Shown here: piece after piece, positions 11,900 to 23,529 of the stretch | Layout: the number at the start of each line of letters is the position of its first letter | Numbering within the stretch: position 1 is the first letter of the stretch | Assembly (NCBI RefSeq): GCF_027409185.1 | Contig: NC_084474.1 | Location: 12,765,382-12,829,381, forward strand | Length of the DNA stretch: 64,000 bases | Direction of reading: 5' to 3' | Origin: Cynocephalus volans | Lineage: Eukaryota > Chordata > Mammalia > Dermoptera > Cynocephalidae | Program-made: the position numbers and the translations under genes | The notes under the pieces: model-generated | What the model was told of the DNA's origin: nothing | What the model saw: the letters and a program-made list of their open reading frames with translations, nothing else | Databases searched by the model: none

Positions 11900-12770
11900 A
11901 AAAGAAACTGTACTGGGTATTTGGCGGACCCCTTTAAACTGCTGACTTATTGTGGAACTTATTCTGATATTATTTGTTATAATACCTGCCCCCCACCCCC
12001 AATTTCTTTGGTTTCTTTTTATGGAATGCTACTGATAAGATGTAACTTCTGAATCAATTCATTACATATTTTATTTATTTCCTATTTTCTGGTTACCTTC
12101 TACTCTCTGACACTTATTTGATTTTAACTTCCACCATTTTCATTGATTTTTAAAATTTCAAATCTAGTATTCGTGCTGCCTATGGTCTTTTCCTTCTTTA
12201 ATCCTTTTCATATCTATATCTATTATATTTGTATATATGTTTCCCGCCTTTTCTTTCTTTGAGGATGTGATGGCTTCTTCTATTCTCTCCTTGTCTTTGC
12301 TTCTTCCTGTCCACCCCCTCTTTTCCGTTTATTTGTCTTGGTCTTGCTGATGAATATCTTCCATTTGCCCTATCTGCACGCAGAAAAAGCACGCCCCACA
12401 CAACACCAAGACTCTCCCAGTTCTATCAACTTTACTTGAAATTTTGTCCAATCACTCTTACTTCAGTGCTCTCAACATTTTTATATGTTGAATTTTTAAT
12501 ACCTTCTTGCAAATGTTTGAAAAAGAGAAAACGTTAATGGGAATGATTTTTACAGAGAGAGAGGCAAAGGTTCTTCTCAACACAGTAACTTGCATTCTTG
12601 CAAAGGACTGCACTGTCCACTTGCAAGATCTGGACATGCATCAGTTGGTGACACAAAACCTTGTTTTCAGGTAACTTCCAGCTCCATGAATTTCTTGTGT
12701 TAGCGTCAGTCCATGTCAGACTCTTTCATCATGAAGATGAAATGGTATTTAGCAGTAAACATATTAATCT
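11900..12770. other. T-rich unassigned sequence
   Basis: Pyrimidine-rich on the plus strand, without a recognisable gene. A C-run lies near 11,990-12,000. Parts may be very old LINE DNA, but I cannot name a family. Confidence 0.4.
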
Positions 12771-12774
12771 TTTT

Positions 12775-13145
12775 CTTTAATAAACTTTTAATGTTAGGGT
12801 GGTTTTAGATGTACAGAAATGCTGTGAAGATAGTGCGGAGAGTTCCCATGTATTCCATACCCAGTCCCCTTCATTGTTAAGGTCTTACATTAATTAATGT
12901 GGTACATTTGTCACAATGGATGAACTAACATTGATACATTATCATAAACTAAAGTCTATACTTTATTCAGATTTCCTTAGTTTTTACCTAATGCCCTTTT
13001 TCTGTTCCAGGATCATGCAGGATCCCACATTACGTTTAGTTGTCATGTCTCCTTAGGCTCCTATTAGCTGTGATGGTTTCTCAGACTTTTCTTGGTTTGG
13101 GACATCATTTTAATAACTCTCTTATTTTGAAATGTTTGTCATTCC
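12775..13145 (-). mobile_element. Old L1 3'-region fragment
   Basis: Antisense words typical of L1M 3' regions: 'ttttagatgtacagaaatgc', 'gagagttcccatgtattcc', 'cattaattaatgtggtac', 'tcacaatggatgaactaa' and 'atgtctccttaggctcct'. No open frame remains. Confidence 0.6.
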
Positions 13146-13204
13146 TCTAGTGAAGTAGAATCCTACAAATGAGTTTATATGACACTTTAAATCAAACTTA
13201 AGAA

Positions 13205-13312
13205 AATAAATATCCAGTTCCTGGAGGGTGGGACTGGGTTATTTTAATCAACCCACAACTCCAGAACCCAGCCCTGTTCCCGTTCCTGGCACAAATAGGT
13301 GCTCAGTAAATT
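13205..13312 (+). mobile_element. L2 LINE 3'-end fragment
   Basis: Ends 'ttcctggcacaaataggtgc' then 'tcagtaaatt', the usual L2 3' terminus, preceded by 'gggtgggactgggtta' and 'ccagaacccagccctg'. Old and short. Confidence 0.55.
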
Positions 13313-13837
13313 ATGCAGTCAGTTTCTTGGTTGTTTCTTTATTGTGCCCCTACTAGGTATGTTGTGGGCTGGGCTTATAATGAGCAATGAGGTAAGGTCC
13401 CTGCTCTTAACCATCTTAGAGGCTGGATGAGACAGACCGATGTAGAGACAATTAAGTGGAATAAAATATTGTTTATTTGGGGAGCTCTGCTGGACTCATG
13501 TACAGAGGTCATTGAGGGAGCAAGTGGTCATTTCTCTAGAGGCACTTGGGGATGAGCTGAGTCAGGAGAGCTGAATTATAAAAGATGACTTGGTGTCCAA
13601 CCAGCAGGGAAGGGTGGCTCCTGCATTGGTCTATTCTTGACATTTGCTTTGGTAACTGATATGGAACTATTTTGGCTTAGATTCTGAGATTCAATCTACA
13701 AAATTTAGAATTTTGAGATCGAATCTACAAAATTTAGCTGCTAACCTCCAGCTTTTTGAAAATGGGATTCATTTACTTTATGCCAAAATGTAACTTCCTG
13801 ATTAAAAGAAGGAAAAATAAACAAGAAATTGGCTTTT

Positions 13838-13981
13838 GTGTGGTGGCCTACCAGAACTTTCCAAGATGATGGAAGTATCCTATATCTGTGACGTATAACA
13901 TGGTAGTCACTAGCCACATATGGTGACTGGGCACTTTTAATGTGGCTAGCATGACTGAGGAACAGAATTTATTTTTGAAAC
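13838..13981 (+). mobile_element. MER5A DNA transposon, 5' two-thirds
   Basis: Follows the MER5A order: 'agaactttccaagatgatgg', 'cctatatctgtgac', 'atggtagtcactagccac', 'taatgtggctagcatgac', 'tgaggaacagaattta'. Homology stops in the T-rich middle of the element and resumes at 17,425. MER5A is a ~190-bp non-autonomous hAT element that predates eutherian radiation. Confidence 0.8.
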
Positions 13982-14722
13982 AAAAAAATTATAAAAATTT
14001 TATTCAAAAAAGCTAAAGAATAGAAGAAATTTAACTTCTATATCTGAGTTGATGCAAGGCAAGAACATATTATATAAAAGAACGTTGTTGCAGACAGAGG
14101 AGATCCTGTCTCCTGGGGGAAATAATAATCATCCCTGGGAAATAACAAAAATTACAGGGACAACTCCACATTTTCAAAAACTATGAAATGGATGGACCGC
14201 AAGCGGAGATCTCCAAGGAAGCTGGTAATATCTGGGTTCCAGGGGGAAAGAACAGACAGTTGACTAAGCTTTATCTGTGACAGGTTGAGCAGGTGGAGTT
14301 GGAAGGAGGGATCAAGGAAGCCCTGCTGGGCCCATGGTGGGGGAGGGGCTGTGGTTCAGCCTCTTCCTCTTTGCCCCTCCCCTGCCCCAGGAGCCTTTTG
14401 TGGTGAGGTCACTGCTCTGTAATACAGGCCTGGGCTCTAGCACCAAAGGCAACTCCCAGAGCTCAGTTGCCTGAGAGCAGCAGTGGGATTCAGAAGATGC
14501 ATAATCTTTTCTTCTTTTTGCATAGCATTAGAGCCACATGTCTGAGCCCCAGCTCCACTTCCCTGTGCCTTGCTGTCACTGTCGGGGATATCATGGCCTT
14601 GGACACTGACGCTAGGGCTTCATGGTCTAATTTCCCATGGTCTCCCCTAAAGGACATTCCACTAAGCCTCCTGTAAGATCCCCAGCCCCTCCCTCTATCA
14701 TAACTGAGTCTCCTGATTTCAG
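13982..14722. other. Left part of DNA inserted into MER5A
   Basis: Starts A/T-rich (13,982-14,040) and becomes a GC-richer stretch leading into the SPATA31-like exons. It may be the 5' flank or first intron of that locus, since a usable acceptor ends at 14,722. No own gene recognised. Confidence 0.4.
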
Positions 14723-16690
14723 CCTGCGGAGACAGCCTGGGGGGACTGAAGGAGGCATGGGGGCCTGATCTCACGTCTGCAAAGGTGAGGAAATTTTCCT
14801 TTCTCTCCCATGTCCTCCTTCCTGTCAGGGCCTATGATGTGACCCCAGAGCCTGGGGTGGACCTGGGAGGGGAGACCACAGAAGGGGACTGGATGTGACT
14901 AAAGCCCTGGGGCAGAGGTTGCAGGAGCTATGTGAAGTCAGCACATAGGCAGTGGAGGGGCTGTGGGTGCAGGTGCCGCTCCTGGCCCATCTGCTCCTTG
15001 CTGCAGCATATGTCTCCTGTCTCCTGCAGCCACCTGGCAGAGATCCCCGACCCTCCGGGTGAGGTGTGCAAACCATCACCTACCAGAGTCCACTAGCTGC
15101 ACAGGTGGTGTGTGGAAGATACTGGTCCCATCACCTTGTCCTGACTGGCTGCCCCAGCTCCTCTGGATGAGTGTCCCCTGCCTGTGGCCTCCACCCTGTC
15201 ACCATGCCCAACGATCTCCCATGTTTCTTTTGGTTCACATTCACCCAAGTGCCTCTCAGCCACCAGAGCCTTTGCTCCCACTAGATGGCCTCTCACTCTG
15301 GCCACTCACAATTGTCCTACCCCCATCGTGACCATCTGCCACCAGCAGTCTATTGCCTGGCTAAATGCCTGGCTATTTCTCAGTGTCACTCGGTGGCACT
15401 CCTGCTGGGCTCCATCCTACAGAGCTTGTGTCCACACAACAGCTGCTGGTTGACTTTTCCCGTCCCAGCAATCTTAAGCCTTGGTCACCTGAGCTGTCCA
15501 ATGTCAGCCCTCTTCTGGTGGCAAGTGGCTGCCAAGGCCTTGTTCTTCCCCACCTTATCACACTGCCAATCCCAGCAAGAACGACTTTCCATCCACCTAC
15601 CAGAAACCTCATTTTGTGGAGACCTCACACACTGGCAGATGGAGGCTGGTGGCCCCACTTTGGTCAACTCCAATGTCCAGAAGCTACTAGTCATACTAAT
15701 TATCAGGTCCACAGGCCCCCAAATCTCCTTAAGCTAAAAAAGTCTCAATACTTATCCCTTCACAGCCTGCCTTTCTCTCCTTGGCGACCAGTGAATCTGG
15801 GGCCAAATTGATAGCCAAGGTTGCTAAATTCCAGCAAGAATTTCCTAAGAAAAACCAAAAAGAGATAGTGGTAACAAAAATGTCAATTTCCCCCCTAAAT
15901 AGCCCTCTCCCTGCTCCCTCATCTGTTTCTAAGGAAGCCCAACGTTTTGACAGAGACCCCATCTGGTGACAAGTGTGGGCCCTCAGAGTCCCCTCCAACT
16001 GGACAGAAGTGTCCATCTCAGCCCCTCACATGCAATGTCATGGGCGTAATCTGGCATGGTGTGAATGTGCTGGGGGCTGGGAGAGGCAGCCTAGACCGAG
16101 TCCAACAAAGTCCACAAATGTCCAGGAATGAGCCACAAGAGCAGAGTGCGAGCGGAGCCTCAGAAGACACCAGCCACAGCGCAGCAATGCTGGACAGTAA
16201 CATAGGATCCCAGTGGTCAAGGGCCAAGGAGGCCAGAGAGACAGCGGTGGCCGAGGAGGAGAAGCCCCCTGCTTGGGAAGTCACCTTGGGAGCCAGTGTG
16301 ATGGCAAACTCCCAAACCGATAATGTCAATCTGAGTTCAGAGTGTGTAGGGGTCAGTAACAGCCCCTCACCCTCCAGAATTTCTGTAACTCAGGATCTGG
16401 GAGAGCCATGCCTGAAGACCCAGGCTGCTGGTGAGTCTGAGCTCAAAATGGAGGCAGAGTCAGAGAAGCAGACTCAAGACCGTGCGACTGGAGTCCTCCT
16501 TCAAGACCATGCCACTGGGGTGCTCCTGGCTGCAGACACCTTGTCTTCTCAGGCCTCTCTGTCCAGTTCCCAGCGCATGTACAGGAGCAACTCATCAGCT
16601 TCCCAGGGGTTATGTGGCCTCTTATGGAGGGGACGGAGCAGCTAGGGGAAGTGGAAGCCGGGAATCCCAAAATTGCAGAAGCACTGCAAG
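14723..16690 (+). pseudogene. SPATA31-family (FAM75) pseudogene, partial, unprocessed
   Basis: SPATA31 proteins are testis-expressed, mostly encoded by one long terminal exon and implicated in spermatogenesis. Here a small exon (14,723-14,784) encodes a piece like GGLKEAWGPDL and is followed by a consensus donor GTGAGG. A second exon opens after an acceptor CAG at 15,029 with IPDPPGEVCKPSP. Downstream are LSASQPPEP-like and QMEAGG pieces, then ISVTQDLGEPCLKTQ, DRATGVLLQDHATGVLL, TLSSQASLSSSQ and SNSSASQ, all in family order. Frames change several times with stops between. The usual ~3.5-4 kb terminal exon is only ~1.66 kb, so a large middle part is missing. Homology ends abruptly at ~16,690. 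Retained splice sites argue against a processed copy. The family call is from memory of SPATA31 motifs. Confidence 0.7.
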
Positions 16691-17424
16691 TTGTGTCCTT
16701 GAAGCAAAAGTGTGAAAAACTGCAGGAATCATAAGAGACTCTTCAACTTTTATTTCCATGCCATTTTCTGTTGAAAATGCAGTTTTAGGAATAGCAGGTG
16801 GACGATCACATAAGAACATTGCTTTGTTAAAAAGAAAAATTGGATTCGTGTCGGTCCCAGCGCTGTAGGTGCATCCTCTTCCATCTGCAGCCATGCATTC
16901 TCCTCCTGGTGCTGAAGCGCAGTCTTGTACTTGCTTTGAACCGCATGCATCAGGTCTGCCACGATTTGCAGGGTAAGTTCAGTGTCAAATGTTAGAGCAG
17001 TTCCAGTGTTGACCAGAAATACATATAACTTCACGATGATTTCTCTGGATGCCCTGAGCTTATACCTCGCCCTCCGATGTGGTTATCATCGGACCACTTT
17101 TCTTAGAAAGCAGATTAAGACTGGCTTATGTTTGCTTTGCCTGACATTGGCAACTGAATGGCATTCATGGTTAAGCTTATAGAACAGGCTGCGCCTCCCC
17201 CTTCGCCGGCGGCTCCAGCACCGTCTTCCGCCGCTACCAACCGCCCCTCCGGCACCGCCAACCGACACAACCGCCGGCTCCCGGGCGCCCGCCCGCGCGG
17301 TCCCCAATCTCCGGGCGGGGGGAGGGGCGGGCGTGCGGGGACGCGATCGGGCCCCTCGGCTCTGGTCGGGGCCGGGAACGGCTGGCCGCGGGGAGGGGCG
17401 CCCCGAGCGGCGCAGGGAACGGCA
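16691..17424 (-). pseudogene. RB1CC1P: RB1CC1 (FIP200) 5'-fragment retropseudogene
   Basis: RB1CC1/FIP200 is a scaffold of the ULK1 autophagy-initiation complex. Only the 5' UTR and about the first 110 codons are present. Recognisable pieces are KLYVFLVNTGT, FDTELTLQIVADL, QSKYKTALQHQ, then in another frame CTYSAGTDTNPIFLFNK, LCDRPPAIPKT, METKV-like EIKVEESLMIPAVFHT and ASRTQLA. The start codon is GTG (17,034-17,032) instead of ATG. A ~16-bp deletion after QHQ (near 16,905) shifts the frame. The GC-rich 5' UTR (about 17,170-17,424) is joined to coding sequence without introns, so the copy is processed. It breaks off inside the ORF at ~16,691, with no poly(A), where antisense SPATA31-like sequence begins. 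Not functional. Confidence 0.85.
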
Positions 17425-17615
17425 TTTTACATTTGTTGTTTTAATTAATTTACACTTTTTTTTTTTTTTTTTTTTTACTTTTTTTTTTTGGTAGCTGGCC
17501 AGCGCAGGGAACTGAACCCTTGACCTTAGTATTACAGAGCTGTGCTCTAACCATCTAATTAATTTACACTTAAATAGCCACATGTGGCTCCTGTCTATAG
17601 CATCGGGCGGTGCAG
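17425..17615 (+). mobile_element. MER5A DNA transposon, 3' third
   Basis: Continues the MER5A at 13,838: 'ttttaattaatttacactt' (interrupted by a SINE) and then 'aaatagccacatgtggctcc' ending 'gggcggtgcag'. Together the two parts rebuild one element in the same orientation, separated by about 3.44 kb of foreign DNA. Confidence 0.75.
17458..17555 (-). mobile_element. tRNA-derived SINE, monomeric
   Basis: A 98-bp insertion bounded by exact 16-bp duplications taattaatttacactt (17,442-17,457 and 17,556-17,571). On the minus strand it starts 'gatggttagagcacagctc', carries a B box 'aagggttcagttccc', and ends in a long A-tract (poly-T on the plus strand). It sits inside the MER5A remnant, so it is younger than that element. 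It is probably related to the dimeric SINE at 35,681. Confidence 0.85.
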
Positions 17616-20105
17616 CTTTAGCACTAGCAAAGATCCACTGGGCATCATGGTTCAACGAGACAACTCATTTCAGGGGACAAATGGCTCAAGAAGAGATATA
17701 ATTTCCTTGAAATATTGAAATTCTTTAATATCAATGGGAATATGACCCTGGAAAAACATTAAAAAAAAAAAAAAAAAAAAGTCCCCCAAGACTTTTTGCT
17801 TAAATGCCTAGAAGATGCCAGCTTCATTGAATTCTGCCTGCAAAGGTGGTTATGTAAAAGATGGCTCTGTTAGCAAACTGGAGGTCATTGTGGACCTTCG
17901 GATTATGAGATTGCACCAAGAGGGGGTTGGAGATCGTTTTCGAAGATTATTTCTACACTGGACAATTTTGATTGTCTGCACCAAAGGCTTCTCAACCACG
18001 GGGGGTTGGCAACTTGTAAATATTTTGCAATTTGAAAACATAGGTAGGGATTAACATTGTCCAGCTGACATTTGTGAATGGCGGTAAGAAAATGCATATA
18101 TCATAGGAAATAAGGAAAATGTCACAAGTACCTTCCTTTTGATGGCATAAGGCATTCAAAAGTCTTTTACTAAGAGAGTCACTATTCTCAAGTCTCCCAG
18201 GTTTTTAAAATATGGTCTACAATTTTCAGGTTTTTTTCTCCTTCAATGGGCTACTTGATTTTGGCTTAAATCTTGGCACTGTGAAGAAATTAGTCATTTT
18301 GTGTATTTTCATGTGTTATGTACATTATCCATAGCCCCTTTCTTATTTCAACAAAGGACAGCTCCTTAGTTAATTTAACCCAGTGGGCCTCTAGTACACT
18401 GGAGGGGCAGCTTCAGATAAGACACTCATGAGGGCCCACGGGAGAGGCAGAGGACAGGATTTATAAGGGCAATGTCCTCAACTTTAAAAAGGCCTCATAA
18501 AGAGAATTTACAAAGATGTATACATACTTTTACCACATAGACTAGCAAAAGGGGTTGCTCTGGGAAGAACTGTGTGGTCGGGTGGATGGAAGAGGGAAAG
18601 AGAATGACTTTTTACAGTTTATCTTGCTCTTCCTTTCAATCTTGTTCTATGTGCAAATATATTGCATTCAAATAATTACATTTAGAATAATTAAATTTGA
18701 AACAGATAAATGTGAAAAGTTATCCCATTGTCAGCATTTCCTGAATTATTCAAGGTTGGTATAGACTTACTTCAGAAAATGAATTTCTGTTTGAATCTGT
18801 AAGGAGGTTCTCTATATGCATCTCATTTCTCTCCAGACCTAGAAAATTCCCAAGAAGAAATCATCTCTAGTTCTCTCTGATGTGTCCCTGTGAACTTGTC
18901 CTATCTTCACAGCTATTGTGCACTTGGTTGATTTCCATAGCTATCTGATTGTGCTGTTTGCTTCTCCACTGAGTTACAGTTGAGCAATAGAGCTGTCCAA
19001 TGCTGCTAGCACTGGATTTTCATACAATGTCTTTCTGTTGGGATTTAACAACACTTTGGCTCAGTAAATCTTTTAGTAGGATACTTATCAGGTGTTACCT
19101 AACTGTAGGTACTGCCACCACACCAACAAATCTAACAACATACATTTCTATGTACTCAATCTCTAATTTCTAAAATTTTAATTTATTGGAACTATCGTTG
19201 ATGCCACAATGTGTAGCATCACAAAGTATAAGAATCTGGGCAGTATACTATTTTCTAGCCTTTTTTGTGAACACGAAGTAGTCTTTTGATCCATTTTTCA
19301 CTTCCCATTTATTAACTAAAAGTAAGCTAGTCATATTGGGTGAAGGACTTCAGGATTTTCTAATTTTGCAAATGAAACAATTGCTGTGGTATAATAACGA
19401 TGAAATAAGATCAAAATAATAAGGCTTAACTTTGGCAAAGAAATAATTTTCCTAAACCTTGGGCAATTCCTGATGAACGGTGTATAAGAAACCAAAGCCA
19501 TGAACTTATACACAAAGATGCTGCTTGAATTAATCTCAGCTACATAAATGTTGCCTTACTGAAATTTCACTTTTCACAAGGGACAGAAAATTAGGAGTCA
19601 AGAGAAATAGCTACTCTAGACTTAAACAGAGACTTACTTAAGACAAACTGACGAGTAGAATGGTGAAAGGAAGCAAATAAACCTTGGGATGACAGTTTTT
19701 AAAAATTAATTTTGAAAACCATAAACTATGCAAAGTTGCTATATTTAGCACTTATGAATTCTGCTCATGTCTCAAAAGCTACTTGCTTCTACACTTAGTT
19801 CCTCTTCCCTTCATATGTAACAGATTCTAACATTCTCAAATAATATGACACACACACGACAATGATCTTTTGATCTAGAGCAGTTCCCTCTCCCTTGGTT
19901 TTCACTGCACTGAATTTTTTGCGATTAGTTGTCCTATAGAATATCCCATATTTTGGATTTCTGATTTGTTTATTTCCTTACAACTAAATCCAGGGTTAAA
20001 CATTTCTGGCAAGAATTCTTTGTAGGTACATCAACCAAGTGACACATAATGACAACCTGTTGCACTATGGCTAAGTTTTTTCCCTTGGTTAAAGTTGTCA
20101 CTGCC
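17616..20105. other. Unassigned sequence, no gene recognised
   Basis: AT-rich. A pure A20 tract lies near 17,761-17,780. Open frames up to 79 codons have no known relatives. Parts may be degraded LINE sequence, but nothing can be named. Confidence 0.4.
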
Positions 20106-20109
20106 AATC

Positions 20110-20860
20110 CCCCTATGGTAAAGAAAAAATTTCTCCATCACATGAACACATAACTGGTAGGGTGTCACTTTTAGGCCTTGTGAATAACCTACTTATGGAA
20201 TTGAGATTGATGGTTAAAGGGTACATAGTTTTGTTAGACATTACAAAATTCCCCTTTAATGGGTTTGTACCATTTTGTACTCCCATCTTCAGTTTAACAG
20301 CAGGCCCATCTTCCCATAGGCTTACCAAAAGAATGTGTTGTCAAGCTTTTGAATTTTTAGGAATTTGATAGGTTAGACATGGTATCTCAAGGTGCATTTT
20401 AATTATGAATTAAGTTGAGCATCTTTTAATATGTTCAAGTGACATTTGCTTATCTTTTTCTGTGAACTGCTTTTCGTGTCTTTTTTTCTCTAAAGATTTT
20501 GTTAACTTCCCCCTCAACTTTTAAAGTGCTTTGTAAATCAGAGCAATTAGCCCTTCATCTGAGAGAGATATAAGCTGCAAATACTTTCTCCCAGTCTGTC
20601 GTTTGTCTTTTGATTTTCCTTATGGAGCTTCATTGTCATTGTTATTATAGAAAAGTTTACAAATTTTTATAAAATCACACTTATGAGTCTTTACTGTTGA
20701 AACTTTTGGATTTTGAGTCATGGTTTAAAGGCTGTCCCTACATCCAATTATAAGGGAATTAGAGGAATTTGTATTGTTTTACTTTCTACATTTTGATTTA
20801 TTATCCATTTGAAGTTTATTTTGGTGTATGGCCTGAGGAAATTTAATTTCAAATTAAAAT
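20110..20860 (-). mobile_element. Old L1 ORF2 fragment, antisense
   Basis: Antisense L1M words: 'gagcatcttttaatatgttc', 'tttgttaacttccccctc', 'gcaaatactttctcccagtc', 'tgtcgtttgtcttttgattt', 'catttgaagtttattttggt'. These correspond to the C-terminal half of ORF2. Heavily mutated. The orientation flips at about 20,865. Confidence 0.65.
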
Positions 20861-20869
20861 TTTACTATG

Positions 20870-21800
20870 TAGCCTCCCCAAGAAAGGTAATTTTAAAGTA
20901 AAATTCTCATTTAACAGACAAAGCACTATGTCTAGAATATATAAAGAAAAATGGGTGAGACAACTTAGCATAAAAATGGGTAAGAGAAGTTGAAAAGGCA
21001 TTTCACAAAAGAGAGGATCCAGCTGTCCAATAAGCATATGAAAAGGTGCCCATCAATTACAACCACAATCATGAGATACCAGAGAGAAGAAAAAGAAAAA
21101 GGAAAGAAGATGGACAACATTAAGTTTTGGCAAGGGTAATGAGCACTGTCTGAGAACGTGCCCTGGTGGAACCACCTTGGAAGAGAGTCTTTGGCAAGAA
21201 TTACTACACTTAAGGATACACTTCCTCAGGACCTAGTAATTGTTAGATATATAATCAAAAGAAGTGAATCGAGTGGCATTTTCCCTAGATGATGTGTGTA
21301 TTTTCATTGCAGCATTATTTTTATAACAGCTTTAAACTACAAGCAACCCAAATGTCCTTTGACAGTAGAATGGATGAATAAATTGTTCTATATTCATGAA
21401 ATGCAATACACTTTAGCGATGAACATGAGTAGGGCTACATGCAACAATTTGAATAAATTTTGCAAACAATGCTGAGTGAAAGAGGTCAAAAGAATATGTT
21501 ATTTTAAGATTTCACATAAAGTTTCACAACAGTTGTAACTTAACTGTAATGTTAGGTTGAATACTTTGCCGGTAAAACTACAAAGCTAGGAAGTTAGTAC
21601 TACTAACGTCAAAATATTGGTTATTTTGGGGGGAAGGAAGAATGTGTGGTTGGGAAGAGGCAGATGGACAAATAGCTCCAGGGGAGGGGTGCAATATTCT
21701 GACCTGGACAGCAGTTACAGGGTTTTTGTTTTATAAAAAATGGTTAAGTTGTACATTTATATTTTAGACACTTCTGTTACATTTTGCAACAAAAGAGAAT
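20870..21800 (+). mobile_element. Old L1 ORF2 3' part and 3' UTR, sense
   Basis: Sense words: 'aataagcatatgaaaaggtg', 'gcagcattatttttataaca', 'caacccaaatgtcctttgac', 'gaatggatgaataaattg', 'atgctgagtgaaagaggtca'. Together with the inverted piece just left it may be a single L1 with a 5' inversion, but age prevents proof. Confidence 0.6.
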
Positions 21801-21839
21801 TTCAAATGTTTTAAAAACCCTATAGGCTGGATTACAAAA

Positions 21840-22480
21840 TAGAAATCACCTAAAGGAAAAATGAGGAAAGAATATAAATCAACAACTCATAGAAAAGCAA
21901 ATCTAAATAGCCAAAAAACACATGAAAGCATGCTCAAATTCATGAGTAGCCAGGAAAATAGAACTTAAAATTACAATGAAATATCACTTTACATGAACCA
22001 AATTTGCAAGTTCAAACTAGCAATAATATACATTATATAATACTCCACACATAGTGAACGTTACAGTCTTTTTGGAAAATGTTCTGGCAATACCCGTTAA
22101 AATAAAAACACATGATTCACACAATCCAGAAAACTCACCAGTGCATGAGAAACATAAGTGCATGAATTGTTATTTGTAGTTAAAAAGATTAACAGGGTAA
22201 CAGTTGATTAAATTGCACCATGCTATACCACAGATATTATGCAGCACTAATGGAGAATGAATAGGAGACATACTGGTTGACTGGAAGGGATTTCCACAAA
22301 GCATTGTTGAAAGAAAAGAAAATGGAGGCAAATGCACACAATGCATTCCCACCTGTGTCAAACAATGTCAGCCATGTGTGTGCATGTGTGTGCTTGTACA
22401 CGTGTGTGCTTATGCACGTGATCACATCAGCAAGAAGACGGATACTGAAGGGTATGCACTGGATTGCTAACACGTTCTTG
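21840..22480 (+). mobile_element. Old L1/HAL1-like fragment, sense
   Basis: Words such as 'acacatgaaagcatgctc', 'aaattacaatgaaatatcac', 'ttgcaccatgctataccac' and 'attatgcagcactaatgg' follow L1 ORF2 C-terminal order. A diverged GT/GC-rich tract lies at about 22,374-22,420. Confidence 0.5.
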
Positions 22481-22484
22481 GGTG

Positions 22485-22918
22485 GACCACACGAGCTGAT
22501 GTAGGTTAGAAATTTGAACAGAAAGCTCTACTGAAAGCTTTACTTACAAATTAAGAAAGAAGTTGTCAGAGGAAAGAGGTTGTTTTATAAAATGAAATTC
22601 TGAGTGAATGATTACAAATTCAAAGAGGAATACTGCTTTCATTCAAAAATTCTGAGTTTGAATATGTAAGGGAGCTAGATTTTAAAGTTTTCTTTCTGTT
22701 CTATAACCTTCTAAGATTCAGGCCAATTATTACTGTCAGGTCAACCTTTACAGAGCAATGTGTTCATCTCCTTCCTCCTCTTCAGTAAATGTTCCCACGG
22801 CTTTGCCATTGCCCCGCACAATAAGTGGAGCAGTCTCTCTTTAAAGACTCTCCATATTTTTGGCACTGTCCTGCCTACAAAACCAAGTTTTCCAAATTCC
22901 TCCCCACCAGCCTCTGTG
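22485..22918. other. Unassigned sequence
   Basis: No gene or named repeat seen. It leads into the LTR cluster. Confidence 0.4.
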
Positions 22919-22962
22919 CTTGTCAGGCTGGGTCACAGACACTTCAAACCCATTGTAAAGCT
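22919..22962 (-). mobile_element. LTR 3'-terminus fragment
   Basis: 'tgtcaggctgggtcacagac' followed by 'acttcaaacccattgtaaag' matches, in the same orientation, the terminal part of the LTR beginning at 23,061. It is a detached remnant of the same LTR family, separated by ~100 bp. Confidence 0.55.
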
Positions 22963-23060
22963 ACATGACTATGCCAGTTGTCGGGTTGAGGCAATAGCTA
23001 ATAGCTATGCCAATTGTATTGTTAAAGCAATTCATAATTAAAGCCAAGACATTTCATTAT

Positions 23061-23500
23061 TGTCAGGGCTAGGGCTCAGACCCTTCAAACCCATTCTACA
23101 GACTGGGTCCCCAGACCCTTCTCATACCAGGCTGGGTCACCAGACCCCTCACATGCAGGTCCATGTAGGTAATTGGGAAAGATCCTGGCATTGGCAGATG
23201 ACATGAGTTCAGTCCTCAGCAATGGCAGCAGCAGCTTACAGGTCTGGCAGTGGTGGCAGCCTCTTGGAGGTTCCTGGGGGCCCTGCCTGCAACAGTCTGC
23301 AGCAGCAGTAGCGGCCTCCCCATGGCCCCCCCAGGGGCATCCCGGGGTTGGGGGGGCCTGTGGATCAGAGCCACTCATCCTTTATACTTAAGTCCATAAC
23401 CCAGGACACCTGGTTGCATATGTGCAATTACATTAGACAATAACCAAGGAACACCTGGGTGCATGTGCATATTTACATCAAATGCTCAGCAAGGAATGCC
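23061..23500 (-). mobile_element. ERV-type LTR, copy 1 (antisense)
   Basis: On the minus strand it reads from about 23,500 ('tgttgggcattccttgctg') through 'acccaggtgttccttgg', a TATA-like 'agtataaagg', 'gctctgatccacagg', 'aggatctttcccaattacct', 'gaggggtctgg' and ends '...ctagccctgaca' at 23,061. The layout (TATA-like box mid-element, terminal CA) is that of an LTR. No internal viral genes accompany it. Confidence 0.7.
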
Positions 23501-23529
23501 CAACAGGAAAATATAGGAAAATGGTCACA

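Noticed and set aside
20110..21800. Second twin-primed L1 (inverted piece followed by sense piece)
   Set aside because: The orientation flip near 20,865 is real, but no target duplication could be found and the sequence is too old to exclude two separate L1 fragments.
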